Assembly: GCA_036005185.1 (NCBI GenBank)
Contig: DASYQS010000024.1
Span: forward strand, 62,001 to 126,000
Source: VBAU01 sp036005185
GTDB lineage: Bacteria > Bacteroidota > Bacteroidia > Chitinophagales > Chitinophagaceae
Direction: 5' to 3'
Length of the DNA: 64,000 bases
Position numbers and translations under genes: made by a program. Each line of letters starts with the position of its first letter. The stretch's first letter is position 1. Shown here in pieces: positions 1 to 8,215 of this stretch. The notes under the pieces are model-generated. The model saw only the letters and a list, made by a program, of their open reading frames with translations, was not told where the DNA came from and ran no database searches.

Positions 1-1
1 G

Positions 2-1306
2 CCAAATGTTGACAACTGGCGCAGAATGCAATCTGTGATCAACCAAAAAAATTCAAATCGTCCCGTTACAAATCTTAACAATACAAATGTTACCGGCAAT
101 AATCCAAAAACAAATGAGCCGGAAGAGCTAACCTTTGAGAATTTATATAAGAAACTTCCATTATCAGAGGAGCAACTAAAAATTTCAAACGACTCCATTC
201 AAAATGCAATGTTTGAGCTTGGAAAAATTTATATTGGTGGCGTAGAAGACTGTGGTGCCGCAATCAATACATTTGAACAATTGCGAAGCAAGTATCCCCA
301 ATTCAGTAAAATGGATGAAGTGCTTTTTCATCTTTACTACTGCTATAATAAGAACGGTGACGCTGCCAAAGCAGCACAATTAAAATCGGAGATGAGCTCC
401 AAGTATGCCGGCAGTAATTTTACTACCATTGTTACTACAGGAAAGGATCCGCAGTCAAAAGCAAATAATGAGGCCACGAAGACCTATGAAAATATCTATG
501 ATCTGTTTATTGAAGGAAGATTTGATGAAGCGGTTGCTCAAAAGAAAATGGCAGACAGCTTGTATGGCGAAAATTATTGGACACCGCAGCTCTTATACAT
601 TGAATCAGTTTATTACATAAAACAGCGTAACGATTCAACGGCCATTGCCGGTTTGCAAAAAATACAGACCAAGTATCCCAATACTCCGCTCGCCGCAAAA
701 GCCACTACCATGATTAATGTGCTGGGAAGAAGACAACAAATTGAAGATGAATTGACGAAGCTGCAAATTGAAAGACCACAGCCTGAGGTAAAAAAACCTG
801 CAGCTGTGGATACGGTAGTAAGAAAGCCTGTAGTAAAAAATGATAGTGCTGTTGTACAAAGGCCAATTACAAATCGTCCCAAGGCAGATACGGTTGTAAA
901 GAAAAATGTAGCTCCACTCCTTCCATTTGCTTTTAAAGCTGAAGCCCCATATTATGTTATGATCATATTGAATAAGGTGGACGTTGTATTTGGAAATGAG
1001 GCCAAGAATGCTTTTGCACGTTATAACAGGGAACAATTTTATAATAAAACCTTTGAGTTGACTACGATCAACCTAGATGCAGATAATAAACTATTGCTGA
1101 TACAACCATTTGCCAATGCGCAGGCTGCAACAGATTATGTACAACAAGCCAAGCCTAAGGCTGCCAGCGAAATTATTCCGTGGCTGAAGGCTGATAAATA
1201 TTCCTTCTCTATCATTACTGAACAAAATCTGGAGATTTTGAAATCCAACCCGGATATAACTGCTTATAAGCAATTCCTGGAGCAAAATTTGCCAGGAAAA
1301 TTCTGA
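2..1306 (+). CDS. PorW/SprE-like TPR lipoprotein, 3' part (5' end outside window)
   Basis: The frame is open from base 2, before the first ATG at 26, so this is the C-terminal part of a longer protein. The visible 434 or so residues have helical pairs typical of tetratricopeptide repeats in the first half, including an INTFEQLRSKYPQ type repeat. A Pro/Lys/Val-rich linker follows (about residues 250-290 from the first ATG), and then a conserved C-terminal globular domain beginning near PYYVMIILNK. Repeat region, linker and this C-terminal domain match the PorW/SprE family, outer-membrane lipoproteins needed for type IX secretion and gliding in Bacteroidota. The family call is from remembered resemblance; a generic TPR protein is the alternative. 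The next gene encodes a class A PBP, so the context is cell envelope. Confidence 0.65.
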   Translation, partial: PNVDNWRRMQSVINQKNSNRPVTNLNNTNVTGNNPKTNEPEELTFENLYKKLPLSEEQLKISNDSIQNAMFELGKIYIGGVEDCGAAINTFEQLRSKYPQFSKMDEVLFHLYYCYNKNGDAAKAAQLKSEMSSKYAGSNFTTIVTTGKDPQSKANNEATKTYENIYDLFIEGRFDEAVAQKKMADSLYGENYWTPQLLYIESVYYIKQRNDSTAIAGLQKIQTKYPNTPLAAKATTMINVLGRRQQIEDELTKLQIERPQPEVKKPAAVDTVVRKPVVKNDSAVVQRPITNRPKADTVVKKNVAPLLPFAFKAEAPYYVMIILNKVDVVFGNEAKNAFARYNREQFYNKTFELTTINLDADNKLLLIQPFANAQAATDYVQQAKPKAASEIIPWLKADKYSFSIITEQNLEILKSNPDITAYKQFLEQNLPGKF

Positions 1307-1312
1307 TTTTTA

Positions 1313-1378
1313 TCCGCTCAATAGAGCTCTAATTGCTGAAGAGTGCGACGCAACGAAAGTGAAATAGAATTACTGAAG
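1313..1378. repeat. Dispersed repeat with AATAGAATT ends, copy A
   Basis: This spacer segment carries the core GAGTGCGACGCAACG followed by AAATAGAATTACTG. Related units lie in inverse orientation at 9838-9884, 14338-14400 and 26500-26580. The unit is intergenic in all four places. It lies between the porW/sprE-like gene and the PBP gene. Function unknown. Confidence 0.55.
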
Positions 1379-1422
1379 TTGGGAACATTAAACTTTAACC
1401 CTCAAACCTCAAACATTACAAT

Positions 1423-3831
1423 ATGAAACGCTCTGTTCGTATTTTTTGGCGAATTGCTCTCGGTCTGGTGATTTGTTTTATCCTTGTCGTTATCCTCGCG
1501 GCCGCCGGTCTTTTTGGACGCATGCCTTCCATGAAAGAGCTTGAAAACCCAACTTTGCTTCAAACCTCTGAAGTATATGCCGTGGACGGCACGCTGATGG
1601 GAAAATATTATCGTGAAAACGGCAATCGCAGCAATGTGAATTACAGCGATATTTCACCTCATGTGATCAATGCCTTGGTGTCAACCGAAGACATACGGTT
1701 TTACAATCATTCCGGTATTGATATGAAGGGAACCATGAGAGCTTTTCTCACTTTTGGCAGAGGCGGCGGGGGAAGCACCATTACCCAGCAGCTTGCGAAA
1801 GCACTATTGAACCAGGGAAGAGGTGTGAGCACTCTTAGGCGCATGATTGAAAAGATCAAAGAATATATTATCGCCGTTAAGCTGGAACGAAATTTTACCA
1901 AAGAGGAAATTATTGCTTTGTATTTGAATGCTGTTCCCTATTCTGATAATGTATTTGGTATTCGCAATGCATCACGCACATTTTTTCAAAAAGAACCAGA
2001 CCGGCTGAGCGTGTCTGAAGCCGCCTTGCTGGTTGGAATGATCAATGGCCCTGGGCTTTACAATCCGCGTCGTAATCCTAAATCGGCATTGGATCGCAGA
2101 AATCTTGTGATTGACCGGATGATAAAAAATAAAAAGATCAGTCCGGAAGAGGGAGAAAAGTATAAGATGATGCCGATTGATATGACACGCTATAAAAAAA
2201 TGGATGAGAACAATGGTTACGCTCCCTATTTCCGTGAAGTATTGAAAAATGAGGTGAATGACGCGTTGAAAGATGTAAAAAAACCTGATGGAAGCGCTTA
2301 CAATATTTATGACGATGGCTTAAAAATTTATACTACCCTCAACGTGAAAATGCAAACCTATGCTGAAGAGGCAGTGGCACAATGGATGCCTACCTTGCAA
2401 AAAGCATTAAATGCTCAAGGGTTTATAAAAACAGTGTGGAAAGGACATGAAAATTATTTAGAGAAATATATGAAGGATAGCGATCGCTGGCAAAGCATGG
2501 AAGATGAGGGATATAGTGAAAAGGAAATCCGGGCAAGCTTTAAGAAAAAAATACCGATGAAGGTTTTTGCATGGAACAGCAATCGCGAAAAAGATACGGT
2601 AATGACACCGCTCGATTCGATTAAATACCACAGGCAAATGATGCAATGTTCTTTTATGATTACTGACCCTGTAACTGGTGAAGTAAAAGCCTGGGTTGGA
2701 GGCATTGGTTTTAAATCATACAAGCTTGATCATGCCAATTTAAAAACGAAAAGACAAGTGGGGTCAAGCATCAAACCATTCTTATATACACAAGCCATCG
2801 AAGAAAGAGGTTTTACTCCTGAAACTGTTGTGGAAAATCAGGCGCAATTTTTCCCCGGAAATGGATGGGTGCCTGCAGGAAAAAAATGTAAAGGATTGCC
2901 ACAGGTAACTATGGCAGGTGCATTAGCCTTTTCATTGAACTGTGCCAGCGCCTATATTATGAAACAGGTAGGCCCACCACAGTTTGCTGAGTTTTTGCAA
3001 CGATTAAGTATCCCTTCTAAGGTTGATGTAGTTCCTTCACTAGCATTAGGTACTTGCAATCTTTCACTATATGAAATGATGTGGGGCTACTCCGTCTTCG
3101 CGGGTCATGGTTTCTCAACCAAGCCCTATTTTATTACTCGTATTGAAGACAGGAATGGCAATGTGATCAAACGGTTTGACAATGGCAACAATCGCAAAGA
3201 AGCAATCAGTGAAGTAACGGCATACAAGATGTGCAGAATGATGCAAGGAACAGTTGACATTGGTACCGCTGCTGGATTGCGTGGCCGACTTGGTATTGCA
3301 GAAATGGGAGGCAAAACGGGAACAACAAATGATAATACAGATGGTTGGTTTATGGGTTATACTCCGCAATTACTGGGTGGTGTGTGGATTGGTTGTGACG
3401 ACCAATTTATCCGGCTCGAAAATAATTTAGGTTATGGCGGGCAAGCTGCAAGACCCATTTGGGAGTATTTCTTTAGAAAAGCTTTGGCGGATAGAAGCTT
3501 GGGCGTTGACAAGGACGCCAAATTTTCTGTGCCGGCCGAAATGCAAAATGAGATCAACAGTGCTGATATTATGGAAATGATCGACACCTTACCGCCAGGA
3601 GCGCAAGGTGAAGACGAAGGTGTAGGAAATTCAAATGATTTTATGTCTCAGCCCAACAAGGAATATATTCCGCCAGAATCACAACCACCGGTTGAAGAAA
3701 ATAGAAAGTCGAAAAAAGATACAACAACCGTAGCTCCAAAGATCGGCGATATGAATCCCACCGATACGCAAAAAAAGAAAAAAGGATTTTTGCGAAAGCT
3801 ATTTGGCAAAAAAGATGAAGAGCAGGAATAA
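1423..3831 (+). CDS. Class A penicillin-binding protein 1A (transglycosylase/transpeptidase)
   Basis: Bifunctional peptidoglycan synthase that polymerises lipid II and cross-links the stem peptides in the periplasm. The 802-residue protein has one N-terminal membrane anchor (about residues 8-31). A GT51 transglycosylase domain follows, with the catalytic Glu89 in the STEDIRFYNHSG motif and the GGSTITQQLAK motif at 117-126. The transpeptidase domain has SSIK with nucleophile Ser448, SLN at 504-506 and KTGT at 631-634. The C-terminal tail (after about 705) is Pro-, Lys- and Glu-rich and low-complexity, ending in a basic patch. Length and motif order are normal for PBP1A. A strong hairpin terminator follows the stop. 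Assignment as the 1A type rather than 1C is by motifs and length only. Confidence 0.95.
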   Translation: MKRSVRIFWRIALGLVICFILVVILAAAGLFGRMPSMKELENPTLLQTSEVYAVDGTLMGKYYRENGNRSNVNYSDISPHVINALVSTEDIRFYNHSGIDMKGTMRAFLTFGRGGGGSTITQQLAKALLNQGRGVSTLRRMIEKIKEYIIAVKLERNFTKEEIIALYLNAVPYSDNVFGIRNASRTFFQKEPDRLSVSEAALLVGMINGPGLYNPRRNPKSALDRRNLVIDRMIKNKKISPEEGEKYKMMPIDMTRYKKMDENNGYAPYFREVLKNEVNDALKDVKKPDGSAYNIYDDGLKIYTTLNVKMQTYAEEAVAQWMPTLQKALNAQGFIKTVWKGHENYLEKYMKDSDRWQSMEDEGYSEKEIRASFKKKIPMKVFAWNSNREKDTVMTPLDSIKYHRQMMQCSFMITDPVTGEVKAWVGGIGFKSYKLDHANLKTKRQVGSSIKPFLYTQAIEERGFTPETVVENQAQFFPGNGWVPAGKKCKGLPQVTMAGALAFSLNCASAYIMKQVGPPQFAEFLQRLSIPSKVDVVPSLALGTCNLSLYEMMWGYSVFAGHGFSTKPYFITRIEDRNGNVIKRFDNGNNRKEAISEVTAYKMCRMMQGTVDIGTAAGLRGRLGIAEMGGKTGTTNDNTDGWFMGYTPQLLGGVWIGCDDQFIRLENNLGYGGQAARPIWEYFFRKALADRSLGVDKDAKFSVPAEMQNEINSADIMEMIDTLPPGAQGEDEGVGNSNDFMSQPNKEYIPPESQPPVEENRKSKKDTTTVAPKIGDMNPTDTQKKKKGFLRKLFGKKDEEQE

Positions 3832-3841
3832 TAATTTTCGG

Positions 3842-3866
3842 AGCCCCGCAAGTCGGGGCTTTTTTA
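3842..3866 (+). terminator. Intrinsic terminator after the PBP gene
   Basis: AGCCCCG at 3842-3848 pairs perfectly with CGGGGCT at 3854-3860 across a five-base loop, and a run of six T follows. It lies 10 bases after the PBP stop codon. Confidence 0.9.
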
Positions 3867-3890
3867 TTCCCAATTCGCTTGAGTGGATTT

Positions 3891-3928
3891 CCCCTCTCCG
3901 CTTGCGGAGAGGGGGTTAGGGGGAGAGG
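3891..3928. repeat. C-run/G-run palindromic repeat, copy 1
   Basis: CCCCTCTCCGC at 3891-3901 pairs perfectly with GCGGAGAGGGG at 3904-3914, and a tail GTTAGGGGGAGAGG follows. Sister copies, with the same pyrimidine arm, short loop, purine arm and often a TTAGGGG tail, lie at 7493-7516, 7683-7720, 47781-47802 and 51456-51488. There is no T-run directly after the stem, so it is a repeat and not a normal terminator. Confidence 0.75.
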
Positions 3929-3931
3929 AAT

Positions 3932-3943
3932 TAATTTTGCCAC
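3932..3943 (+). promoter_or_regulatory. -7 box abutting the acylphosphatase start
   Basis: TAATTTTG at 3932-3939 fits the Bacteroidota -7 consensus TAnnTTTG and ends four bases before the ATG at 3944. The transcript would then begin at or next to the start codon. No clear -33 TTG is present, because the preceding bases belong to the palindromic repeat. Confidence 0.5.
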
Positions 3944-4216
3944 ATGCAAACCATACGGATCAAGATCGAAGGAAAAGTACAAGGCGTATTTTACAGGCAA
4001 AGCACTCAGGAAAAAGCCATTCGGCTTGGTATAAAAGGAACAGTAAAAAATTGTGAGGATGATAGTGTAGAGATCATTGCTACAGGCACCAAAGAGAAAT
4101 TAGATCAACTGATCGCGTGGTGTTGGGAAGGTCCGTCCAGGGCAGTTGTGGAAAATGTAACCACACAAGAATTATCTTTACAGCAATTCAACAACTTTTC
4201 TATTATTCGTTATTAA
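3944..4216 (+). CDS. acyP: Acylphosphatase
   Basis: Small cytosolic enzyme that hydrolyses acyl phosphates to carboxylate and phosphate. At 90 residues it has the family's usual size. The phosphate-binding loop GKVQGVFYR spans 10-18, with the catalytic Arg18. The conserved Asn36, which orients the attacking water, sits in GTVKN. The C-terminus ends with a beta strand (NFSIIRY), as in the family. The start is fixed by the length and by a -7 box immediately upstream. The DUF1080 gene follows after 12 bases and may be co-transcribed. Confidence 0.93.
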   Translation: MQTIRIKIEGKVQGVFYRQSTQEKAIRLGIKGTVKNCEDDSVEIIATGTKEKLDQLIAWCWEGPSRAVVENVTTQELSLQQFNNFSIIRY

Positions 4217-4228
4217 ATTTTTACCTAC

Positions 4229-4975
4229 ATGAAAAAAACATTTTGCTTGCTGTCATCGGTGATTATTTTATCAGTAAACATGAATGCCCAATCCCGTGAA
4301 GATGAAGATGCAAAGCTTACCGAAGTATGGCAACCTGAGCCGCGAATGATTACGCCTGGCAAAACATCACAAGATGCACCCTCTGACGCAACTGTATTGT
4401 TCAATGGAAGAGACCTTTTACAATGGGAAGCTGTGAACGGAGGCGATGCTAAATGGAGATTAAAAGAGGGTTACATGCAAGTAGCAGCCGGTACGGGAAA
4501 TATAAAAACCAAAAAAAGTTTTGGCGATTGCCAATTACATATTGAATGGAAGACTCCTGATACTGTAAAAGGCAGTGGTCAGGGAAGAGGCAACAGCGGT
4601 ATTTTTTTAATGGGCTTATATGAATTGCAGGTGCTGGATAGTTATAAAAACAGAACCTATAGTAACGGACAGGCAGGAAGTATTTACAAACAGCAAATAC
4701 CACTGGTAAATGTTTGCCGACCTCCGGGTGAATGGCAGACCTACGATATTATTTTTATAGCTCCCCGGTTTAACAACGACAGCACATTAAAATCTGCTGC
4801 GAGAATTACAGTATTACAAAACGGTGTGCTGGTGCAAAATAATGTTTCCATTATTGGAGGAACAAAATACGTGGGCATCGCATCTTACAAAATGCATACA
4901 GACAAATTACCGTTGGTTTTACAGGATCATGGAAATCCTGTTTGTTATAGGAATATTTGGATAAGAGAATTGTAG
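4229..4975 (+). CDS. Secreted DUF1080 (3-keto-disaccharide hydrolase) family protein
   Basis: The 248-residue protein begins with a signal peptide (about 1-20, cleaved after MNAQ). It then has the DUF1080 entry motif ATVLFNGRDLLQWE, followed by a jelly-roll, lectin/glucanase-like fold with GNSGIFLMG and YELQVLDSY. These are hallmark segments of DUF1080. Members of this family have been described as 3-keto-disaccharide hydrolases, and many act on or bind plant or algal glycans in the periplasm; substrate cannot be told here. It follows acyP after 12 bases, but no functional link is evident. Confidence 0.88.
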   Translation: MKKTFCLLSSVIILSVNMNAQSREDEDAKLTEVWQPEPRMITPGKTSQDAPSDATVLFNGRDLLQWEAVNGGDAKWRLKEGYMQVAAGTGNIKTKKSFGDCQLHIEWKTPDTVKGSGQGRGNSGIFLMGLYELQVLDSYKNRTYSNGQAGSIYKQQIPLVNVCRPPGEWQTYDIIFIAPRFNNDSTLKSAARITVLQNGVLVQNNVSIIGGTKYVGIASYKMHTDKLPLVLQDHGNPVCYRNIWIREL

Positions 4976-5055
4976 CCGTTATTGGTTGCTAGTTGTTTGT
5001 CTTTGATTATGCGATGAATGTTTTATATTGAAACTTCATTACAATCAAAATTAAC

Positions 5056-5610
5056 ATGAAGCCTCGCAACCTCTTCATAATTATCTTAAAATGCCTCGGC
5101 ATTTTTTTTATCAAAGAATTTTTGTTGCTTATCCCTCAGTTCTTATCTGTGTTTCTCTACTTTGCACAGGGAGATACGATAGTTGGCGGTATTTGGGTGT
5201 TTTTGATGACGGTAGTGCAGGTAGCCATTTACTTCCTTGTCTTTTATTACTTGATATTTAAAACAGAATCAGTTATTCAAAAGCTTCAGCTTGAAAAAGG
5301 ATTCAGCGAAGAAAAATTCTCTTTTAATATTCATCGCTCGTCTGTTTTAAGCATTATCATTGTTATTACCGGAATACTAGTTATTGTTGATGCTATTCCA
5401 ACTTTCTGTAAACAATTATTTCTTTACATACAGGAAATACGCATGACTTATAGACAAACTAACCCGGATATGAGCAAATTGCTGGTCACGATCGCCCAAT
5501 TAATTATTGGTCTCGTGCTTATCGGTAGCCAGAAACAAATTGTAAATTTCATTGAAAGAAAAAGAAGGAACACGAGCATTCAAGATGAACAACAAACTGA
5601 AAATCCTTAA
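5056..5610 (+). CDS. Membrane protein of unknown function
   Basis: I do not recognise a family. The 184-residue protein shows four hydrophobic segments: about 6-32, 40-68, 94-118 and 143-160. These are joined by a charged cytoplasmic loop (KTESVIQKLQLEKGFSEEKF) and followed by a basic, polar C-tail. That arrangement resembles small Bacteroidota DUF2975-like membrane proteins, but no diagnostic motif was found. The 3' end overlaps the next gene, a GNAT acetyltransferase, by 26 bases in another frame, so the two are probably translationally coupled. Confidence 0.7.
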   Translation: MKPRNLFIIILKCLGIFFIKEFLLLIPQFLSVFLYFAQGDTIVGGIWVFLMTVVQVAIYFLVFYYLIFKTESVIQKLQLEKGFSEEKFSFNIHRSSVLSIIIVITGILVIVDAIPTFCKQLFLYIQEIRMTYRQTNPDMSKLLVTIAQLIIGLVLIGSQKQIVNFIERKRRNTSIQDEQQTENP

Positions 5611-6091
5611 AGCCACTGAAAGAGATATCCCATTGATCCGGGAACTCTGCTTTAAGATCTGGCCCCAAACCTACGCTTCTATTTTATCACAAGATAGAAT
5701 AGATTACATGCTGGATTACATGTACAGTTCCTCTTCACTACAAAAGCAAATGAACAATGGCAGCCAATTTATTTTCGTATATGACAATGAGGAGCCTGTT
5801 GGATTTGCAGCATATTTATCAAAGGGACATGGTACTTATAAACTCGACAAAATTTATATTCTTCCCTCTCAACAAGGCAAAGGCACCGGCAAGTTTGTGA
5901 TCGACTATGTTATTGATGAAATAAAAAAATTAGGAGCTACAGCTTTGCAACTGCAGGTAAACCGCAATAACAAAGCAAAAGGTTTTTACGAGAAGCTGGG
6001 ATTTATTGTCATCGATTATCAGGAATTCGACATCGGCCACGGCCATGTTATGGATGATTTTGTAATGGAGAAGAAACTTGAGTCATGTTGA
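5585..6091 (+). CDS. GNAT family N-acetyltransferase
   Basis: The frame opens at a TTG at 5552, but homologous sequence starts at the ATG at 5585 (MNNKLKILKATERD), giving 168 residues. The acetyl-CoA-binding motif A is visible as KIYILPSQQGKGTGKFVIDY, with the Q-x-x-G-x-G pyrophosphate loop. The C-terminal FYEKLGF is the usual motif B. Acceptor substrate unknown. It overlaps the preceding membrane protein gene by 26 bases, which suggests one transcript. Confidence 0.88.
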   Translation: MNNKLKILKATERDIPLIRELCFKIWPQTYASILSQDRIDYMLDYMYSSSSLQKQMNNGSQFIFVYDNEEPVGFAAYLSKGHGTYKLDKIYILPSQQGKGTGKFVIDYVIDEIKKLGATALQLQVNRNNKAKGFYEKLGFIVIDYQEFDIGHGHVMDDFVMEKKLESC

Positions 6092-6104
6092 TTATATATA
6101 ATTC

Positions 6105-6653
6105 TCAGAACAATCTTTCATTTGGTGGTCTTATCCCCTGCATTCGAATGTAAACAGTAGTTTGAGCACGATGGTGCTCCTGATGTTCAAATGCCTTGTT
6201 CATTAAAGCAAACCTTGTTGCCGACACTTCAGCACCAAAATTCAATTTTTTTATTTCACCCCATTTGCTTGTATCTGAATTTTGAACTGCTTTAATAGCA
6301 TAATCATAGCTGGCCATTACATAATACATCACTGAATCTTTATTCTGGGCAGAAGGACGGTTCTGCAATTCCCTTGAAAGCCATGGCAGCGGTTGTATAT
6401 CATTTGCCACGGATATTAAATAAACAGTGATCGAAGCATGATGCAGCATATGACCCGCAAAAGTTCTTACGCTATCGTTGGGTTTGAAAGAATATTTATC
6501 CACAGGCATGGTGTTGAGATATTCAAGTGTATAATCTTTTGCTCTTTGCCAATCTTTTACCATTTGCTCTTTAATACCAGCTGAGCTCAATGACTGAGCA
6601 TTGCTTTCAATAAAGAGAAAGCAAACGGAAATAAGACAAATGATCTTTTTCAT
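6105..6653 (-). CDS. Secreted DinB-like four-helix protein
   Basis: The 182-residue protein has a signal peptide ending near SNAQ (residues 1-19) and a DinB/YfiT-like four-helix bundle. The likely metal ligands are a His in GHMLHHA (about residue 71) and the HQEHHRAQ motif near residues 157-164. DinB-like proteins coordinate a divalent metal, and many are thiol-dependent transferases; the role of exported versions is unknown. It is convergent with the GNAT gene, 13 bases from its end. Confidence 0.85.
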   Translation of the reverse strand: MKKIICLISVCFLFIESNAQSLSSAGIKEQMVKDWQRAKDYTLEYLNTMPVDKYSFKPNDSVRTFAGHMLHHASITVYLISVANDIQPLPWLSRELQNRPSAQNKDSVMYYVMASYDYAIKAVQNSDTSKWGEIKKLNFGAEVSATRFALMNKAFEHQEHHRAQTTVYIRMQGIRPPNERLF

Positions 6654-7012
6654 AAACAGTTTTTTAAAGTATTATGTGAAAAAACAAATTCATTTCGGAA
6701 AAGCTTTTGTCAGCTCATACTATCGTTTTCTCAACCATAAAATCCTTTTTGTGCTATTCGTTCATCTTTTCGATGTCTTTCTTTACTATGTGTTACAATG
6801 ACAAAATTTTAGCTGTGCTTAGCATGTATTCAACGAAAAGGTTGTCGGTTTACAGCCGTTTTCGTAGAAAGAATTGTTATCTAAGCTAATTCTTTAAAAT
6901 GGAAATATTCAAATTTTATTTTAAGATATCTGACAATGATTGACTGGAACAGCTTGCGGGTGTTGGTATGGAGTTTCTTTTAATAGTTCCTGAAGGCGAG
7001 ACCCATGTCGAA
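6654..7012. other. Intergenic spacer
   Basis: No convincing gene is seen. The right end contains a fragment like the GTGTTGGTAT hairpin repeats elsewhere in the window. It also holds an 8-bp inverted repeat, AATAGTTC (6982-6989) with GAACTATT (7010-7017), that straddles the stop codon of the next minus-strand gene. The rest is AT-rich and featureless. Confidence 0.5.
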
Positions 7013-7315
7013 CTATTGATGAGTATGAATTGCAAGTTTCTTCGCGATTTCACCCGTCATTTCATCAGCGGAGATGCCATAGCCGCTTACTAATACTCCT
7101 TTATCTCCATTGTTACTTTCAATGGCATATACAACCGCTTCATCGGCGGGATCGGTTTCACCTTCAAAACGATATACTTCAACAATCTCAAAATCTTCAG
7201 GATGAAATTTTTCTTCATTGCAAATAATGCAATTCTCCTTTAGATTGAAATCTTTAGTATATCCTCTTTCTCTTAATCCTTTTATGGCCTCGGTTACTGT
7301 GTCGTATATGTACAT
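7013..7315 (-). CDS. Conserved small acidic protein, often labelled phosphoribosylpyrophosphate synthetase
   Basis: The 100-residue soluble protein begins YIYDTVTEAIKGLRERGYT and contains FHPEDFEIVEVYRFEGETDPADEAVVYAIES. This is a family common in Bacteroidota. It often carries the database name phosphoribosylpyrophosphate synthetase, although it lacks the PRPP synthetase fold and length, so that name should not be used as a function. No catalytic motif is evident. A TATCTTTG box ends four bases before the ATG. Confidence 0.85.
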   Translation of the reverse strand: MYIYDTVTEAIKGLRERGYTKDFNLKENCIICNEEKFHPEDFEIVEVYRFEGETDPADEAVVYAIESNNGDKGVLVSGYGISADEMTGEIAKKLAIHTHQ

Positions 7316-7327
7316 GGTGCAAAGATA
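7316..7327 (-). promoter_or_regulatory. -7 box abutting the start of the 100-residue protein gene
   Basis: On the minus strand TATCTTTG (complement of 7320-7327) is a full match to TAnnTTTG and lies exactly four bases before the ATG, implying a leaderless or nearly leaderless transcript. No -33 element at the usual distance was seen. Confidence 0.5.
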
Positions 7328-7444
7328 AGAAGCCCAACCCTCAATCCCTTCCGGGAAGGGAGGCCAGGCTCATCAATATTTTTCAACTTTTGGAATTAGG
7401 CATTTCAGCTTAGAATATTATCTCAACAATGATGATTAGAAAAA
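7328..7444. repeat. Imperfect direct repeat of about 120 bp, copy 1
   Basis: The segment begins AGAAGCCCAACCCTCAAT and runs through a stretch (CATTTCAGCTTAGAATATTA, CAATGATGATTAGAAAAA) that recurs almost unchanged at 7527-7648. Differences are a few substitutions and a short insertion in the GGGAAG region. No coding frame is shared by the two copies. Confidence 0.85.
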
Positions 7445-7492
7445 TAAAGTTGATGTGGTAGATCAAAAGTTTAGAGTTGCAACAGAGTACCG

Positions 7493-7516
7493 CCTCCTCT
7501 CCTCAAGGAGAGGAGG
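7493..7516. repeat. C-run/G-run palindromic repeat, copy 2
   Basis: CCTCCTCTCCT at 7493-7503 pairs perfectly with AGGAGAGGAGG at 7506-7516 across a two-base loop. Same type as the copies at 3891, 7683, 47781 and 51456. It sits between the two 120-bp direct repeats. Confidence 0.75.
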
Positions 7517-7526
7517 AAGGGAGGCG

Positions 7527-7648
7527 AGAAGCCCAACCTTCAATCTCTTCCTGAAGGGAAGTAAGGCCAAGGCTCATCAATATTTTTCAACTTTTGGAAT
7601 TAAGCATTTCAGCTTAGAATATTATCTCAACAATGATGATTAGAAAAA
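7527..7648. repeat. Imperfect direct repeat of about 120 bp, copy 2
   Basis: Near-identical to 7328-7444, starting 199 bases downstream of it. The two copies and the palindrome between them fill most of the 390-base spacer between the 100-residue protein gene and the lrp-type regulator. Nothing coding is seen in the spacer. Confidence 0.85.
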
Positions 7649-7682
7649 CTGAATAGAAAGTTGATTATATTTTGCAGCATTG

Positions 7683-7720
7683 CCCCTTTTCCTTTAGGAG
7701 AAGGGGTTAGGGGATGAGGT
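7683..7720. repeat. C-run/G-run palindromic repeat, copy 3, supplies the regulator's stop codon
   Basis: CCCCTTTTCCT at 7683-7693 pairs with AGGAGAAGGGG at 7696-7706 with one G-T wobble, and the tail TTAGGGGATGAGGT follows. On the minus strand the tail encodes the last residues Leu-Ile-Pro and the TAA stop of the Lrp/AsnC-type gene, so the repeat has become part of that gene's 3' end. Confidence 0.7.
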
Positions 7721-8204
7721 AATGCGTTTGCTTAAGCACTCCCATTACAAAAACACTTTGCACATTGCCGATATTTTCAATTTCGCTCAGGCGGTTCACA
7801 TGAAAATCATAATAATCGTCCATATTCTCGGCAACCACTTTCAGCATAAAATCAAATTCACCTGAAATGTTGTAGCACTCAATTACTTCATTCATGTCAT
7901 TGATCGCTTTAATAAATTTCGTCCCCGCTGTTTTATTATGTTGTTTCAACGAAACATAACAGATCACCATCAAACCTTTTTTTACTTTTGAATGATCAAC
8001 TAATGTTGCATATTGCTTGATCACTCCTTCTTCTTCCATCCATTTAATGCGCTCATACACGGGTGTTGTGCTCAGGTGCACCTTGTCCGAAATTTCTTTT
8101 ACCGTAATTCTTGCATTCTGCTGAAGCAGCTTTAAAATGGCCAGATCTTTTTGATCAAGCCTGACGGGTGTAGAAGATTCTTCTTTTTTAATTGTCTTTG
8201 CCAT
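7707..8204 (-). CDS. Lrp/AsnC family transcriptional regulator
   Basis: The 165-residue protein has a basic N-terminal extension (KTIKKEESS). A winged helix-turn-helix follows, beginning LDQKDLAILKLLQQNARITVK, with the recognition helix near LSTTPVYERIKWMEEEG (about residues 46-62). An RAM/AsnC ligand-binding domain follows (about 85-160), containing the GEFDFMLKV segment. Members bind amino acids or related small molecules and control metabolic genes as octamers. It is divergent from ahcY, and the shared 212-base spacer contains inverted and direct repeats, so autoregulation and control of ahcY are plausible. The last codons and stop come from a dispersed palindromic repeat. Confidence 0.93.
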   Translation of the reverse strand: MAKTIKKEESSTPVRLDQKDLAILKLLQQNARITVKEISDKVHLSTTPVYERIKWMEEEGVIKQYATLVDHSKVKKGLMVICYVSLKQHNKTAGTKFIKAINDMNEVIECYNISGEFDFMLKVVAENMDDYYDFHVNRLSEIENIGNVQSVFVMGVLKQTHYLIP

Positions 8205-8215
8205 AGCTAAACAGG

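Noticed and set aside
3836..4000. Minus-strand frame across the terminator and palindromic repeat
   Set aside because: Residue runs come from the repeat (LPLTPSPQAERG type), a known source of false frames in such genomes.
6707..6889. Short plus-strand open frame rich in Phe and Tyr
   Set aside because: Composition follows the AT-rich spacer, no family resemblance and no clear start signal.
7328..7648. CRISPR array
   Set aside because: Only two repeats, each about 120 bp, with unequal interior; no short regular repeats and no cas genes.
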